A stretch of DNA of 60,114 nucleotides from Treponema bryantii (GTDB lineage Bacteria > Spirochaetota > Spirochaetia > Treponematales > Treponemataceae). Shown piece by piece: positions 6,993-16,828 of this stretch (the first letter of the stretch is position 1; every line of letters starts with the position of its first letter). The notes below the pieces were generated by a model. That model saw nothing but the letters and a program-made list of their open reading frames with translations, did no database searches and was not told the DNA's origin. The position numbers were made by a program, and so were the translations under genes. The DNA lies in the NCBI RefSeq assembly GCF_900113965.1, contig NZ_FORI01000013.1, forward strand, positions 1 through 60,114, given 5' to 3'.

Positions 6993-7406
6993 GATTTTGA
7001 TGTAGGTTTCGGAAATATAAATTTCACGAATGATCCACGAACGACAAGTTGTGAGTATGCTACAGGGTGGTATTTAATAATCGCTCAGATTGAATCTTCT
7101 TGTAATTGGATTTCTCGAATGTTTGAAGATCCTCATTTTGTAACAAAAGTTAAAAATCGATGGAATGAAAAGAGAAATATTTTACAACAGACATTTGCTA
7201 ATGAGGGTGTAATTCAGATCCTAGCAGATGATATTAAGGTTTCTGCTGATTATAACTTTATAAAATGGCCAATTCTTGGAACTTATGTATGACCAAATCC
7301 TACAGGGTGTGAGAATCGTATCACATACTTGAGTGAAGTTGATTATATAAAAAATTGGTTATCAGAACGATATATATGGCTTGATCTTGCAATCAATGAT
7401 TTGTAA
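6993..7406 (+). pseudogene. CotH kinase-family pseudogene (C-terminal remnant)
   Basis: Reading from 6993 in one frame gives DFDVGFGN, WYLIIAQIESSCNWISRMFEDPHFV, then YIKNWLSERYIWLDLAINDL and a stop. These match the CotH protein-kinase family C-terminal motifs (DxGFGN, W..R.F.DP.F, WL..R..WLD). There is an in-frame TGA at 7290-7292 where the family usually has Trp (YV-stop-PNP), and the N-terminal two thirds are missing. The sequence upstream is in another frame and then runs into the GC-rich repeat island. The gene is therefore dead by truncation and nonsense. Confidence 0.75.
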
Positions 7407-7641
7407 TTTTTGATTTAAAAATATAATTAACATTTTTTGAACTTTAGTAAAAAGTTTAGAATAAGTCGTGTTTTTCTCTACTTTTTTTGAAATATTAATT
7501 ATTTTTTTACAAGTTCAACTTTCAATTATATAAAATTGCAATTTTAAGGTTGTCGTTTTATATTTTCATTATTTTGTATAACTTGAGAGTTTCTAGTTTA
7601 TAATATAGAATATAAAAAAATATTTGTGCGGAAGATTTTTT
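7407..7641 (+). promoter_or_regulatory. AT-rich leader of the polysaccharide locus
   Basis: This 235-bp gene-free stretch precedes the first polysaccharide gene. A TATAAT at about 7601-7606 is the best -10 candidate, but no good -35 sits at 17 bp, so the promoter is tentative. GGAAG (7630-7634) is the ribosome site. A hairpin target for the nearby NusG paralogue would be expected here; I see no clear one. Confidence 0.35.
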
Positions 7642-8532
7642 ATGAAAAAGATTCTTATTACCGGTGCTAATTCATACATTGGAACTAGTTTTGAACAATA
7701 CGTAAACAAAAATTATAATACGTTTTTTTCAATCGATACAATAGATATGATTGATGGTAATTGGCGACAAAAGGATTTCTCTGTTTATGATATTGTTTTC
7801 CATGTTGCAGGTCTTGCACATGCTGATGTTGGAAATGTGACTGAAGAAATAAAAGCAAAATATTATGCTATAAATACAAATCTTGCTATTGAAACTGCCC
7901 AAAAAGCAAAATCTGATGGAGTGAAGCAGTTTGTGTTTATGTCATCGGCAATTGTCTATGGAGAATCTGCTCCTTATGGAAAAGCAAAACTGATTACTAC
8001 AGAAACAGAGCCGCAGCCAGCAAATTTCTATGGTGATAGCAAATGGCAGGCTGATAAAGGTATTAGAGAAATTGCAGATGGCAGTTTTACAGTAGCAGTT
8101 CTTCGTCCACCTATGATTTATGGCAAGAATAGTAAGGGAAATTATCCAATTATGGCAAAATTGGCAAAAAAACTGCCAGTATTCCCAGATGTGCATAATG
8201 AAAGATCAATGCTTTATATTGAAAATCTTTGCGAGTTTTTAGCACAGGTTATGATTCTTGGAAAAGGTGGTATTTTCTGGCCTCAAAATGCTGAATATGG
8301 TACTACAAGTGAGATAGTTCGTTGTATTAGTAAAACATGTGGGCACAAGATTTTAGTTACAAAGGCCCTAAATTGGGCTGTAAAACTAGCCTCTTTTATA
8401 CCGGGAAAAATAAGCGGATTAACTAATAAAGCTTTTGGTAATCTTACTTATGATTTAGAAATGAGTAAATATGATTTTGACTACCAGTTAGTTGGATTGG
8501 AAGAATCTATAAGAAGGACGGAAGGTAAATGA
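7642..8532 (+). CDS. NAD-dependent epimerase/dehydratase (nucleotide-sugar SDR)
   Basis: This 296-residue extended SDR has the N-terminal nucleotide motif GANSYIG (variant of GxxGxxG), the segment VFHVAGLAHAD, and the catalytic S...Y...K set: SSAIVYGES near residue 105 and YGDSK near 133. It resembles UDP-glucose/GalNAc 4-epimerases and WbpK/GalE-type reductases of O-antigen loci; the exact sugar cannot be read from sequence. ATG 7642 is chosen over an in-frame TTG at 7624 because GGAAG lies 7 nt upstream. It overlaps the next gene by 4 bp and opens the AT-rich polysaccharide operon. Confidence 0.82.
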   Translation: MKKILITGANSYIGTSFEQYVNKNYNTFFSIDTIDMIDGNWRQKDFSVYDIVFHVAGLAHADVGNVTEEIKAKYYAINTNLAIETAQKAKSDGVKQFVFMSSAIVYGESAPYGKAKLITTETEPQPANFYGDSKWQADKGIREIADGSFTVAVLRPPMIYGKNSKGNYPIMAKLAKKLPVFPDVHNERSMLYIENLCEFLAQVMILGKGGIFWPQNAEYGTTSEIVRCISKTCGHKILVTKALNWAVKLASFIPGKISGLTNKAFGNLTYDLEMSKYDFDYQLVGLEESIRRTEGK

Positions 8533-9665
8533 AAAAAGCATTGATGCTGGCCTCTGTTGCTTCAATGATAGACCAGTTTAATATTCCAAATATAAAAATA
8601 CTACTTTCTCTTGGATATTCTGTTGATGTTGTTGCAGATTATACGAATCCAGGAAATATTTCTAAAGAACGTTCTGAAGATCTTATTAAACGTTTGAAAG
8701 AACTAGGAGCTAATCCTATAGATATTCCTGTTCCTCGGTCTATAAATCCTAAAGTTGTTTTAAAGGCTTATATACTGGTAAAGAAGCTAATTAGTACAGA
8801 ACATTACAATCTTATTCATTGTCATAGTCCGATTGGTGGTGCAATTACAAGAATTGCTGCAAAATCTGAACGAAAAAATGGTTGTAAAGTTATTTATACA
8901 GCTCATGGATTCCATTTTTATAAAGGAGCTCCATTAAAGAACTGGATTGTTTTTTATCCGATAGAAAAAATCCTTAGTAAATTTACTGATGTTCTTATTA
9001 CTATCAATAAAGAAGATTACGAAAGAGCAACAAAAAAGTTTAAGGCAAAACAGACTGTATATGTACCAGGAATCGGTGTTGATACAGAAAAATTTAATAA
9101 ATCTCGCAATGGAAATAAAATCCGAAAAGAATTTGGCTTAAATGAAACGGATATACTGTATTTATCTGTTGGAGAACTTAACGACAATAAGAATCATGAA
9201 GTCGTTATCAGGGGGCTCTCAAAAATAGAAGAAAAGCCATATTATATAATTGTTGGTAAAGGTGATAAAAAGGAATATTTACAGAGTCTGGTAAATGATC
9301 TTGGTTTACAAGATAAGGTTATATTCGCTGGATTCCGGCAGGATGTCGCTGATTTTTATGATGCGGCAGATGTTTTTATATTCCCTTCTTTTAGAGAAGG
9401 TCTTTCTGTTGCTCTTATGGAAGCAATGGCAAGCGGGTTACCTGTAGTTTGCGGAAAAATAAGAGGGAATACAGATTTAATTGATTGCGAGGGGGGCTTC
9501 TTCTTTGACCCACACAATATTAATTCTGTTGTGGAAAGTATTAAAAATGAATTAAATGCAGACAGAAATGTACAGAAAAATTATAATATGAAAAAGATAC
9601 AGCAGTTCAGTTTGGATAATGTAAATAAACACATGATTTCAATTTATAAAAATTGTGAGGTTTAA
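8529..9665 (+). CDS. GT-B glycosyltransferase, family 4-like
   Basis: This 378-residue protein has an N-terminal acceptor domain with IHCHSPIGGAITR and YTAHGFHFYKGAP, typical of EpsD/capsular GT4 enzymes, and a C-terminal nucleotide-sugar domain with the VGELNDNKNHEVVIRGL stretch and the EX7E-type motif in FPSFREGLSVALMEAMASGLPVV near residue 300. It should transfer a sugar from an NDP donor to the lipid-linked repeat unit at the cytoplasmic membrane face. Translation is coupled to the preceding SDR (ATGA overlap). Confidence 0.88.
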   Translation: MKKALMLASVASMIDQFNIPNIKILLSLGYSVDVVADYTNPGNISKERSEDLIKRLKELGANPIDIPVPRSINPKVVLKAYILVKKLISTEHYNLIHCHSPIGGAITRIAAKSERKNGCKVIYTAHGFHFYKGAPLKNWIVFYPIEKILSKFTDVLITINKEDYERATKKFKAKQTVYVPGIGVDTEKFNKSRNGNKIRKEFGLNETDILYLSVGELNDNKNHEVVIRGLSKIEEKPYYIIVGKGDKKEYLQSLVNDLGLQDKVIFAGFRQDVADFYDAADVFIFPSFREGLSVALMEAMASGLPVVCGKIRGNTDLIDCEGGFFFDPHNINSVVESIKNELNADRNVQKNYNMKKIQQFSLDNVNKHMISIYKNCEV

Positions 9666-9668
9666 GAT

Positions 9669-10583
9669 TTGAATAATAAAGAGATATGTATTATAAGGGC
9701 AAAACTTAAAAAAGATTATGTTTATGATGCTATTTCGCATTATGGTTATTACATACAAACACCTTATACTGGGAACAGTCTTTTTTTTCGCATTTTTAGA
9801 GAAATCTGGTTCAGATGTAATTTACCATTTAAGAAGATATGGTACAGAAAACTATATAAAGACAACTCTATAAAATGGATTATATTATTTGATCCATTAA
9901 TCACACCAGAGTATATTGAATGGTTACATAGCAAAAGAAGCGATTGTAAGTTCTTATTACTTTATGAAAACAGAGCTGATAAAACTATCAGACCAGACTC
10001 TGTTCCTAAATATGTTGAAAAATGGTCTTATGATGATGATGATTGTAAGCAGTATTCAATGAATAAGTTTAAGCAATATTTCTTTTTGGAATATAAACGT
10101 ACGCCAAAACATAAACCAAAATATGATGTTCTCTATTTAGGAAGAGATAAAGGAAGAGCAGAATATATCTTAAACTTTGAAAAACAATTAAATGAAATGG
10201 GTTTGAGAACCTATTTTCATATTTGTGCAGACCGGCAGTTTTTACGATTTAAGAAAAGATATTACAAAAAGCTTTTAACCTATGATGAATATCTTGATTT
10301 ATTGATAGATTCAAAAGCTATCCTAAATATTGTACCAGAAGGACAAACTTCTGTTACACAAAGAGAAATGGAAGCTGCTTTTGATGGTATAAAATGCATA
10401 ACAAATAATAAAGGAATAAAGACTTTTCCTCTTTATGATGAAAGTATTTTCTTTTTGCTTGGTGAAGATGATATAAATACAATACCTGAATTTTTAAGCA
10501 CAGATGTCAAGATTTATGATTATGAGATATTGACTAATTATGATTTTTATAAAGGTTTAGAACAGCTTGTAGGAATAAGATAA
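9669..10583 (+). CDS. Predicted glycosyltransferase-like protein
   Basis: This 304-residue protein starts at TTG 9669 behind GTGAGG, 3 bp after the previous stop. The central part (KYDVLYLGRDKGRAEYILNFEKQL) and the C-terminal segment (SKAILNIVPEGQTSVTQREMEAAFDGIKCITNN) look like a GT-B C-terminal donor-binding domain of the type found in capsular clusters. No family-defining catalytic motif is certain. Its place between a GT4 gene and the polymerase gene supports a role in repeat-unit assembly. It overlaps the next gene by one base. Confidence 0.6.
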   Translation: MNNKEICIIRAKLKKDYVYDAISHYGYYIQTPYTGNSLFFRIFREIWFRCNLPFKKIWYRKLYKDNSIKWIILFDPLITPEYIEWLHSKRSDCKFLLLYENRADKTIRPDSVPKYVEKWSYDDDDCKQYSMNKFKQYFFLEYKRTPKHKPKYDVLYLGRDKGRAEYILNFEKQLNEMGLRTYFHICADRQFLRFKKRYYKKLLTYDEYLDLLIDSKAILNIVPEGQTSVTQREMEAAFDGIKCITNNKGIKTFPLYDESIFFLLGEDDINTIPEFLSTDVKIYDYEILTNYDFYKGLEQLVGIR

Positions 10584-11701
10584 TGGCAATAGGTCTTCTT
10601 GTATTACTTTTTTTAATGGCATGTTTCTTCCCAAAGTCCAGATTGTTATATACATTGATTGTATTATACATATGGATTGTATTTTCATTTAATACAGGTG
10701 CTCCTGATAGAAATACATATCAATGGATTTACAATGAAGATATAGAAGGAGCTTTTGAGCCTTTATTTACATTTTTAATGACATTATCAAGACGATTAAA
10801 CTTTTCTTATGTCGGTTTCCGAATGTTATTGGCTGCATTATATATAATGTTCATACATCTCACATATAGAAGTGTTGAAAAATATAAGACATTTGCATTA
10901 GCAATGTATCTATTAGCACCATTCCCCTGGCAAGTCTCTGGTATTCGTGCGGCATTAGCTTGTTCTATTATAATGTATGCTATTTCATTATTGATTAAAA
11001 ATCCAAATAAAAACAAGTACAAATTCTTGTTTGTTATACTATTAGCAACATTGGTTCATTATTCATCCATATTATTCCTTGTTTTATTATTTGTAAATCA
11101 AGGAAAATCAAGTAAACGAATTTTTGAGTTTTTGATTATTGCAATTATTGGGACAATAATTGTCTTGTATTCTGACGTTCTTATTAATGTAGTTAGTAAG
11201 TTTACGAAACGTGAGAAAATTATTGGTTGGCTAACTGGAGGAAAAGATAAGGATGGTTTTCCAAATTGGAAAGGATTTGCAGCTGAGTTATTAATATTAT
11301 TTGGCAATATCTTTCTAACATTTAAATCTAAAAATATAATAAGCAGAAATAGTGCAGATTATGAAAAAACAAGAGTTGTAAGTTTTATTTATAATTTAAA
11401 TATTATAACAATTCTTTTTATCCCCTTCTTAAGACTTAATGATACCTATGCCAGATTGCTTATCGTAATGCACGGGGTTAATATTGTTTCTTACACTATG
11501 GCGGCATATGTTCTACAGGAGAAAAAAATACAGTTGCTAAGCAAAAAGCAATCATGGCTTACAAAACCAAAAGTCAGATTTAACAGATTTGTACTTATTA
11601 TTCCTTTGTGGTCTTATTTTATTGCTATATACCAGAATCTGCCATTTAAGGGAACTTCTATGTCTGTCCTAGAATTTCTTAATAAAATGAAGATTTTTTA
11701 A
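10583..11701 (+). CDS. EpsG-like polysaccharide polymerase (Wzy role)
   Basis: This 372-residue integral membrane protein has about ten hydrophobic segments. Near residue 35-45 it has NTGAPDRNTYQWIYN and then EPLFTFLM, the D/Y-rich first-loop signature of the EpsG family; PFPWQVSGIRAALAC near residue 110 matches the conserved R-x-x-x-A region. EpsG/Wzy proteins polymerise lipid-linked repeat units on the outer face of the inner membrane. It lies directly before a flippase gene, as expected for a Wzx/Wzy system. Confidence 0.82.
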   Translation: MAIGLLVLLFLMACFFPKSRLLYTLIVLYIWIVFSFNTGAPDRNTYQWIYNEDIEGAFEPLFTFLMTLSRRLNFSYVGFRMLLAALYIMFIHLTYRSVEKYKTFALAMYLLAPFPWQVSGIRAALACSIIMYAISLLIKNPNKNKYKFLFVILLATLVHYSSILFLVLLFVNQGKSSKRIFEFLIIAIIGTIIVLYSDVLINVVSKFTKREKIIGWLTGGKDKDGFPNWKGFAAELLILFGNIFLTFKSKNIISRNSADYEKTRVVSFIYNLNIITILFIPFLRLNDTYARLLIVMHGVNIVSYTMAAYVLQEKKIQLLSKKQSWLTKPKVRFNRFVLIIPLWSYFIAIYQNLPFKGTSMSVLEFLNKMKIF

Positions 11702-11728
11702 TCAAATAATTATACAGGCTTTTTGTTT

Positions 11729-13189
11729 ATGGATAAGAAAACTTTTGCCTCAAGTGCAATGTGGAAAATAATAGAAGCTTTCTCAACAAAAGGGGTTGCG
11801 CTTGTAGTTTCTATAATATTAGCAAGGCTATTATTACCTGAAGATTATGGAATTGTTACTTTAACAGCAGTTTTTATAAGTTTATCAACGATACTTGTTC
11901 AAAGTGGATTAAGTACTGCATTAATTAGAAAAGAAACGGTTGATGAAACAGATTATAATAATGGATTTATTATAGGATTTGGAATTGCAACTTTATGTTA
12001 TTTGCTGTTTTTTTTTGGAGCCAGCATAATTTCAAAGTTTTATAATGAACCGCTTTTAATTCCTGTTATAAGGATTCAAATGCTTTCTCTTTTTCTTGTA
12101 GCATTTGGAAATATTCAGACTGTAATTATAACAAGAGAATTTCGTTTTCGAGAGTTATGTATTGCAAATATAATTGCTAATGCTGTAAGTGGAATAACAG
12201 GAATTGTTTTTGCATATTTAGGTTTTGGTGTCTGGGCTCTCATTACTTATACTTTGCTCAGAGATGGAATATCTAATTTTATTATTTTTATAAGAATAAG
12301 ATGGTTCCCATCTATTAAATTTGATTTTTCTCGAATGCATTCATTGTTAAAATTCAGCATCTGGGTTTTAATTGCAACATTGGTTGATTTTGTTGGGAAT
12401 AATTACACCAGTACTCTTATGGGTAAAAAATATTCACTTGCTGAATTGGGGTTATATGGTAAAGGAATACAATTGCCTGAAATGATTTGTCTGTATACTT
12501 TTGGGGCAATAAGTAGTGTCTTGCTTCCAACTCTTGCCCAATATCAAAATGATACAGAAAAGTTAAAGTCTATTTGTAAAAGACTTGTTGAGATGACAAG
12601 TTTTATAATTTTTCCAATGATGGTTGGATTAGGGGGGGTTGCAACAAAATTAGTTCCTTTTCTATTTACAGAAAAATGGTCTGCCTGTGTGCCAATTTTT
12701 ATTTGTTACTGTATTTATTATGGAGTGAATCCATTAAGATCAATTAATTTACAGCTTTTATATGCAATCGGAAAATCTCAAAAAGCATTATTGATTGAAG
12801 TAATCCGTTCTGTGTTCTTGATAGTTGGAGTGACATTTTGTGCCTTTGTATTTAAAACAAATATTTATGTAATTGCAGCTTACTCTGCACTTGTTGCAAT
12901 TATTAATGTTTTGATTACACAATTCTTTACAAGACGCTATGTAGAATACAATTATAAAGAATGGATTAAAGATATGTTGCCAGCAATCTTCTTGTGTACA
13001 GGTATGACAATTATTGTATTTTTATTTGGAATGATACCATTGCATCCGTATATTACTATGTTCATACAAATATTGATAGGAATTATTTCGTATATTTTAA
13101 TGTCAGTCTTAACCAAGAATCGTAATTTTTATGACATAAAAACATTTATTTTTGAGAAAATTTCAATCCGAAGAAAACAAAAAAAATAA
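11729..13189 (+). CDS. Polysaccharide flippase, MOP superfamily (Wzx-like)
   Basis: The protein has about 486 residues and 12-14 predicted membrane helices. The N-terminus (SSAMWKIIEAFSTKGVALVVSIILARLLLPEDYGIVTL) is characteristic of the PST/Wzx branch of the MOP exporter superfamily (WzxC/lipopolysaccharide biosynthesis type). It should flip undecaprenyl-linked repeat units. ATG 11729 is preferred to a TTG at 11723, though the ribosome site is weak. The coding sequence contains a G7 run near 12635. Confidence 0.87.
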   Translation: MDKKTFASSAMWKIIEAFSTKGVALVVSIILARLLLPEDYGIVTLTAVFISLSTILVQSGLSTALIRKETVDETDYNNGFIIGFGIATLCYLLFFFGASIISKFYNEPLLIPVIRIQMLSLFLVAFGNIQTVIITREFRFRELCIANIIANAVSGITGIVFAYLGFGVWALITYTLLRDGISNFIIFIRIRWFPSIKFDFSRMHSLLKFSIWVLIATLVDFVGNNYTSTLMGKKYSLAELGLYGKGIQLPEMICLYTFGAISSVLLPTLAQYQNDTEKLKSICKRLVEMTSFIIFPMMVGLGGVATKLVPFLFTEKWSACVPIFICYCIYYGVNPLRSINLQLLYAIGKSQKALLIEVIRSVFLIVGVTFCAFVFKTNIYVIAAYSALVAIINVLITQFFTRRYVEYNYKEWIKDMLPAIFLCTGMTIIVFLFGMIPLHPYITMFIQILIGIISYILMSVLTKNRNFYDIKTFIFEKISIRRKQKK

Positions 13190-13235
13190 TTAATATTTTA
13201 TTTAGGAAGAATTAGAGAATTAAAATAGAGGAATT

Positions 13236-14435
13236 ATGGCTAATATACTTTTTATATATCCGAGAAAAATGGTAACCATTGAAGATATGCACAATATTTT
13301 TACTTCTGAAGAGGCAAAAAAACTTAGTTTTAATGCTAGATTTGAGACTGTATGGACTATAAACAAAAGTATATTAGAATGGGCGGATGTTCTCGTCTTT
13401 GTTCGAAATCTTGATCTTATTTCTCAATGGGTTCTTAAAAAAGCGCATAAAAAAGGATATTTTATAATTCAGTTTTTTGATGATGATTTATTAGGGCTTC
13501 CGCGCTCTGCTGTAAATAGGGTTCAGTTTCTTAAATGGAGAAAGAAAGCTGTAAAAAGTGGATTTGAAAATACAGATGTTATTCTATCATCAAATTTTAT
13601 GCTTGCACAAAAATATGCAAAAATGATTCCTTCTGGGAGATTTGCAAATATAGATACAGTAGTACCAAAACAAGCCTTAATGCCTTTGGAAGAAAATAAA
13701 AGCAATCAAAAAGTTAAAATTGTTTTTGCGGCAGGTGCTAATCATGAAAAAGTTTTTAATGATTATATTTCTCCCGTTATTCCTCGATTGGCAAAAGAAT
13801 GTAAAAAGCAATTTTCTTTTACGTTTTTTGGAGTACATCCAGATGTGCCAATGACAGAAGGTAATGTTGAAGTAGAATATATTGGTGCAATGCCACTGTT
13901 GGAATACAGAAAAAAAATTCAGGAAGGAAAATATGATATAGGCTTGGCCCCTCTAGAACATAATGATTTTACTCAATACAAATATTTTAATAAGTTCATT
14001 GAATATACGATTGCAGGAGCTTCTGCTATTTATAGCAAAGTACCGCCATATACCCTGGTAATAGAAGAGGGGAAAAATGGTTTTTTCGCAGAGAATACAA
14101 CTGAAAGCTGGTTTAAGGTTTTAAAAACTGTAATAGAAAATGATGAGCTAAGAATCAATGCATACAAGAATGCATATAAACATATTTTGCAAAATATGAA
14201 CCCAAAAGCGATTTTTAAAAAGCTTTATAATGATATTCCGGAATTAACAAAACATAACACAGATAAAAAAGCGTTTTCTATTACTTTTCTTAAAATCAAG
14301 TTTTTCTTCTTTAGAACTCTGGAGTTTTTCTATTTGATATTTGAATATTTGCGCACAGCAGGAATAAAGGGTACTGTAGAAAAAGTATTGGATTATCATA
14401 AAGACAAAAAAATTGCAAAAAAAGAACAGTTATAA
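13236..14435 (+). CDS. GT-B glycosyltransferase, first of a tandem pair
   Basis: This 399-residue protein has an N-terminal Rossmann-like half with FFDDDLLGLPRSAV near residue 85 and a C-terminal half with KYFNKFIEYTIAGASAIYSKVPPYTLVIEEGKNG near residue 250, a donor-site pattern of family 1/4 enzymes. It is clearly paralogous to the next gene, sharing DDDLL.LP, PLLEYRK, and the KYFNKF.EYT and PYT.VIE.G.NG motifs. A basic helical tail (HKDKKIAKKEQL) may associate with membrane. AGAGGAATT precedes ATG. Confidence 0.75.
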   Translation: MANILFIYPRKMVTIEDMHNIFTSEEAKKLSFNARFETVWTINKSILEWADVLVFVRNLDLISQWVLKKAHKKGYFIIQFFDDDLLGLPRSAVNRVQFLKWRKKAVKSGFENTDVILSSNFMLAQKYAKMIPSGRFANIDTVVPKQALMPLEENKSNQKVKIVFAAGANHEKVFNDYISPVIPRLAKECKKQFSFTFFGVHPDVPMTEGNVEVEYIGAMPLLEYRKKIQEGKYDIGLAPLEHNDFTQYKYFNKFIEYTIAGASAIYSKVPPYTLVIEEGKNGFFAENTTESWFKVLKTVIENDELRINAYKNAYKHILQNMNPKAIFKKLYNDIPELTKHNTDKKAFSITFLKIKFFFFRTLEFFYLIFEYLRTAGIKGTVEKVLDYHKDKKIAKKEQL

Positions 14436-14458
14436 GTTTAAAGGAACAGGAAAAGTTA

Positions 14459-15628
14459 ATGAGTAAATTATTGTTTATCTATGAACGAGATATGCCAACT
14501 GTTAGTATTACAAGAGAGGTATTCTCACGGCTGAAACTCTATCCTTCTATTGAATCAGATTTTATATATCTTTCTGATGTCTCAAAAGATGAAATAGATT
14601 CTCATGATGTTATTATTTTTATAAGGCCGGACAATATTTACAGTTGGAAAATCGCGAAAAACGCAAGGGATGCAGGTCATACAGTTGTAACTTTTTGCGA
14701 TGATGACCTTCTTAATCTTCCAAAAAGTTTACCAACAATACCATGGAGAAAAAAAGGACTCTTAAATGCGCTCGCGAATTCAAATGTTATCTGGTCATCA
14801 AGTAAATATATTCTGGAAAAATATTGTCCTTATACCTTTAGTAAACGTACTGCTATAACAGATACAATTGTACAGGAAAATGAATTGGGCAATATTGCAT
14901 TTAATGAATCTGATGTTGTAAAAATTGTTTATGCGGCAGCATCAAGCCACAAAGATTTATTCAATAAACTTATAAGTCCAATTATTCCAAAACTGGTTCA
15001 GGAATTTGGTGAGAAAATTTCTTTTACTTTTATAAGTGTACATCCTGAGGTTGAAGGGGTAAAATGTGAATACTTACCTGGAATGCCGCTGCTGGAATAC
15101 AGAAAATATATGAAAGAGCAGCATTTTGATATTGGTGTTGCGCCTCTTTTTAATACTGAATTTACAAAATGCAAGTACTTTAATAAATTTCTAGAATATA
15201 CCACGCAGGGTGTTTTGGGAATTTATTCTAAAACCGAACCATATACTTATGTAATAGAAGATGGAATAAACGGGTTATTAGCAGATGATAATCCTGAAAG
15301 CTGGTATGACGCTTTAAGTAAAGCAATAAAGGATACACAGTTAAGACATAGTTGTATAAACAATGCTATACAGTATATAAAGGAAAATCATTCCGAAAAA
15401 GCTTGTATTGAGAAGATAATACAAGGAATACCTGAAATTTTAGATTCAAGAAATAAATATATTTCTTGTAAATCCTTTTCATTTAATAAATTTTTCTATT
15501 ATTTCTCACGTCCATTTGACTGGACTTATTTGTTTTTATTTTACCTTAAGAATACAGGGGTAAAAGCTGTTATAAAAAGAATAAAGATGCATTTTGTTGA
15601 GGTTAAGGCTTATGCAAGAAAACGTTAA
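14459..15628 (+). CDS. GT-B glycosyltransferase, second of a tandem pair
   Basis: This 389-residue paralogue of the preceding gene has the same landmarks: FCDDDLLNLPKSLP near residue 82, LPGMPLLEYRKYM near residue 205 and CKYFNKFLEYTTQGVLGIYSKTEPYTYVIEDGINGLLADD near 238. The two likely arose by tandem duplication and then diverged, perhaps adding successive sugars. Its 3' end overlaps the start of the acyltransferase gene by 17 bp (15612-15628). Confidence 0.75.
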   Translation: MSKLLFIYERDMPTVSITREVFSRLKLYPSIESDFIYLSDVSKDEIDSHDVIIFIRPDNIYSWKIAKNARDAGHTVVTFCDDDLLNLPKSLPTIPWRKKGLLNALANSNVIWSSSKYILEKYCPYTFSKRTAITDTIVQENELGNIAFNESDVVKIVYAAASSHKDLFNKLISPIIPKLVQEFGEKISFTFISVHPEVEGVKCEYLPGMPLLEYRKYMKEQHFDIGVAPLFNTEFTKCKYFNKFLEYTTQGVLGIYSKTEPYTYVIEDGINGLLADDNPESWYDALSKAIKDTQLRHSCINNAIQYIKENHSEKACIEKIIQGIPEILDSRNKYISCKSFSFNKFFYYFSRPFDWTYLFLFYLKNTGVKAVIKRIKMHFVEVKAYARKR

Positions 15629-16726
15629 AACAAGATATAATTGGATTGATAATTTAAAACTCTTTGCCTGTTATGGTGTGCTGCTGGGACATTGCTATTC
15701 TCTTTTTATAGGACAAGTTGCAAATGGGCAAGAAAGGTTGTCCACTTTTGCAAATGCTTTTCTAAAAACAACAAGCTTTATTTATAACGGAGATATGTGG
15801 GTAATTGTTTTTTGCATGCTGTCAGGTTATCTGCTTGTATCAAAGAAATTTATAAATATTAAAGAATTACTAATTGCTATATTTAAACGTTATTTAAGGT
15901 TTGTAGAACCTTTGGCACTTCTTGCGCTTTTTATTGTATTGTTGAGATTTACTGTTGGATTTGAGCAAAGGAATTCATTAGTTGCCAATGAATGGATTGG
16001 ACTTCCGATGACAGTTAATTTAGGTAACCTTTTGAAAATGGTCTTTTTATTTGATTCGTATATGGATAATCCTTTATGGACAATGCGCGGAATTTTTGCC
16101 GGGGGAATTTTAATATATATATTAAATTATTTGATGGATAAAGTTTCAATCAAAAGACATACTCTAATTATTTTCCCGTTGGCGTTTGTTTTATTTTGCA
16201 TAGGTCTTTTTTATAGTTTTGATATTTTGGTTTGTTCATGTGTTTTGATTGGGGGGGGGGGTACGGATGTATAGGTAGTAAAAAAGTTCACAACTTGTAC
16301 TTTAGTCTGTTTGTATGTTTAATATGTGTGTTTATGCTAGGAGGCGGACAAAATCTTCTGTGCAAAGTATTTGGGATTACAAGTCATTTTCTTGTAGATA
16401 GAAAATGGTATGTGTTTTATTGGAGTATAATTATGTATTTCATTACAAATAATCAGAGCATTACTGAAAAATATATTGGCAAGTATAATGTGGTAAAAGA
16501 TCCAAATCATTCTTTCTATGTTTATATTTTACATTTTCTTATTCTTAAGACATTTGTAATGTTATTATTTGAAATCCTTTTGCCACATTTTGGATTTGCC
16601 GTAACTGCAACATTGTGTACTTTTGCTGCGTTTTTGATTACTTTTGTTGTAGCAAAAGTTTTTGGAAACTGTTTTCAATTTATTATTTCGACGACAAGAA
16701 GATTTAAGATTATAAAGAACAATTGA
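15612..16726 (+). pseudogene. Acyltransferase-3 family gene, off-frame at a poly-G tract
   Basis: The first part (15612-16274) encodes YNWIDNLKLFACYGVLLGHC, FCMLSGYLLVSKKF and DNPLWTMRGIFAGG, typical of the ten-helix acyltransferase-3 (OafA/WecH-like) family. The frame ends soon after a run of 11 G (16251-16261). The remaining C-terminal helices are encoded in another frame from about 16262 to 16726. Nine or twelve G would join the halves through IGGG(G)YGCIGSKKVHNLYF. The protein would O- or N-acylate the polysaccharide. Most likely a phase-variable gene in the OFF state; a base-count error in the homopolymer is the alternative. GAGG 9 nt before ATG 15612 supports the start. Confidence 0.85.
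16251..16261 (+). repeat. Poly-G tract of 11, slipped-strand switch candidate
   Basis: Eleven consecutive G lie inside an AT-rich acyltransferase gene, and the reading frame breaks exactly here. Arithmetic: a change of +1 or -2 G restores one continuous frame of about 370 codons. Confidence 0.9.
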
Positions 16727-16828
16727 TATTAGTAAAAATCTAATGTTCATATGTTGAATGATTGATTTTTTTAATTTGCAATGCTATATTGCTTAAATAC
16801 GTTATGTATACAATTGGAGAAATAATAA

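Noticed and set aside
7290-7292. TGA recoding as Trp in the CotH-like sequence
   Set aside because: The gene also lacks its N-terminal part, and all other genes in the window use TGA or other stops normally.
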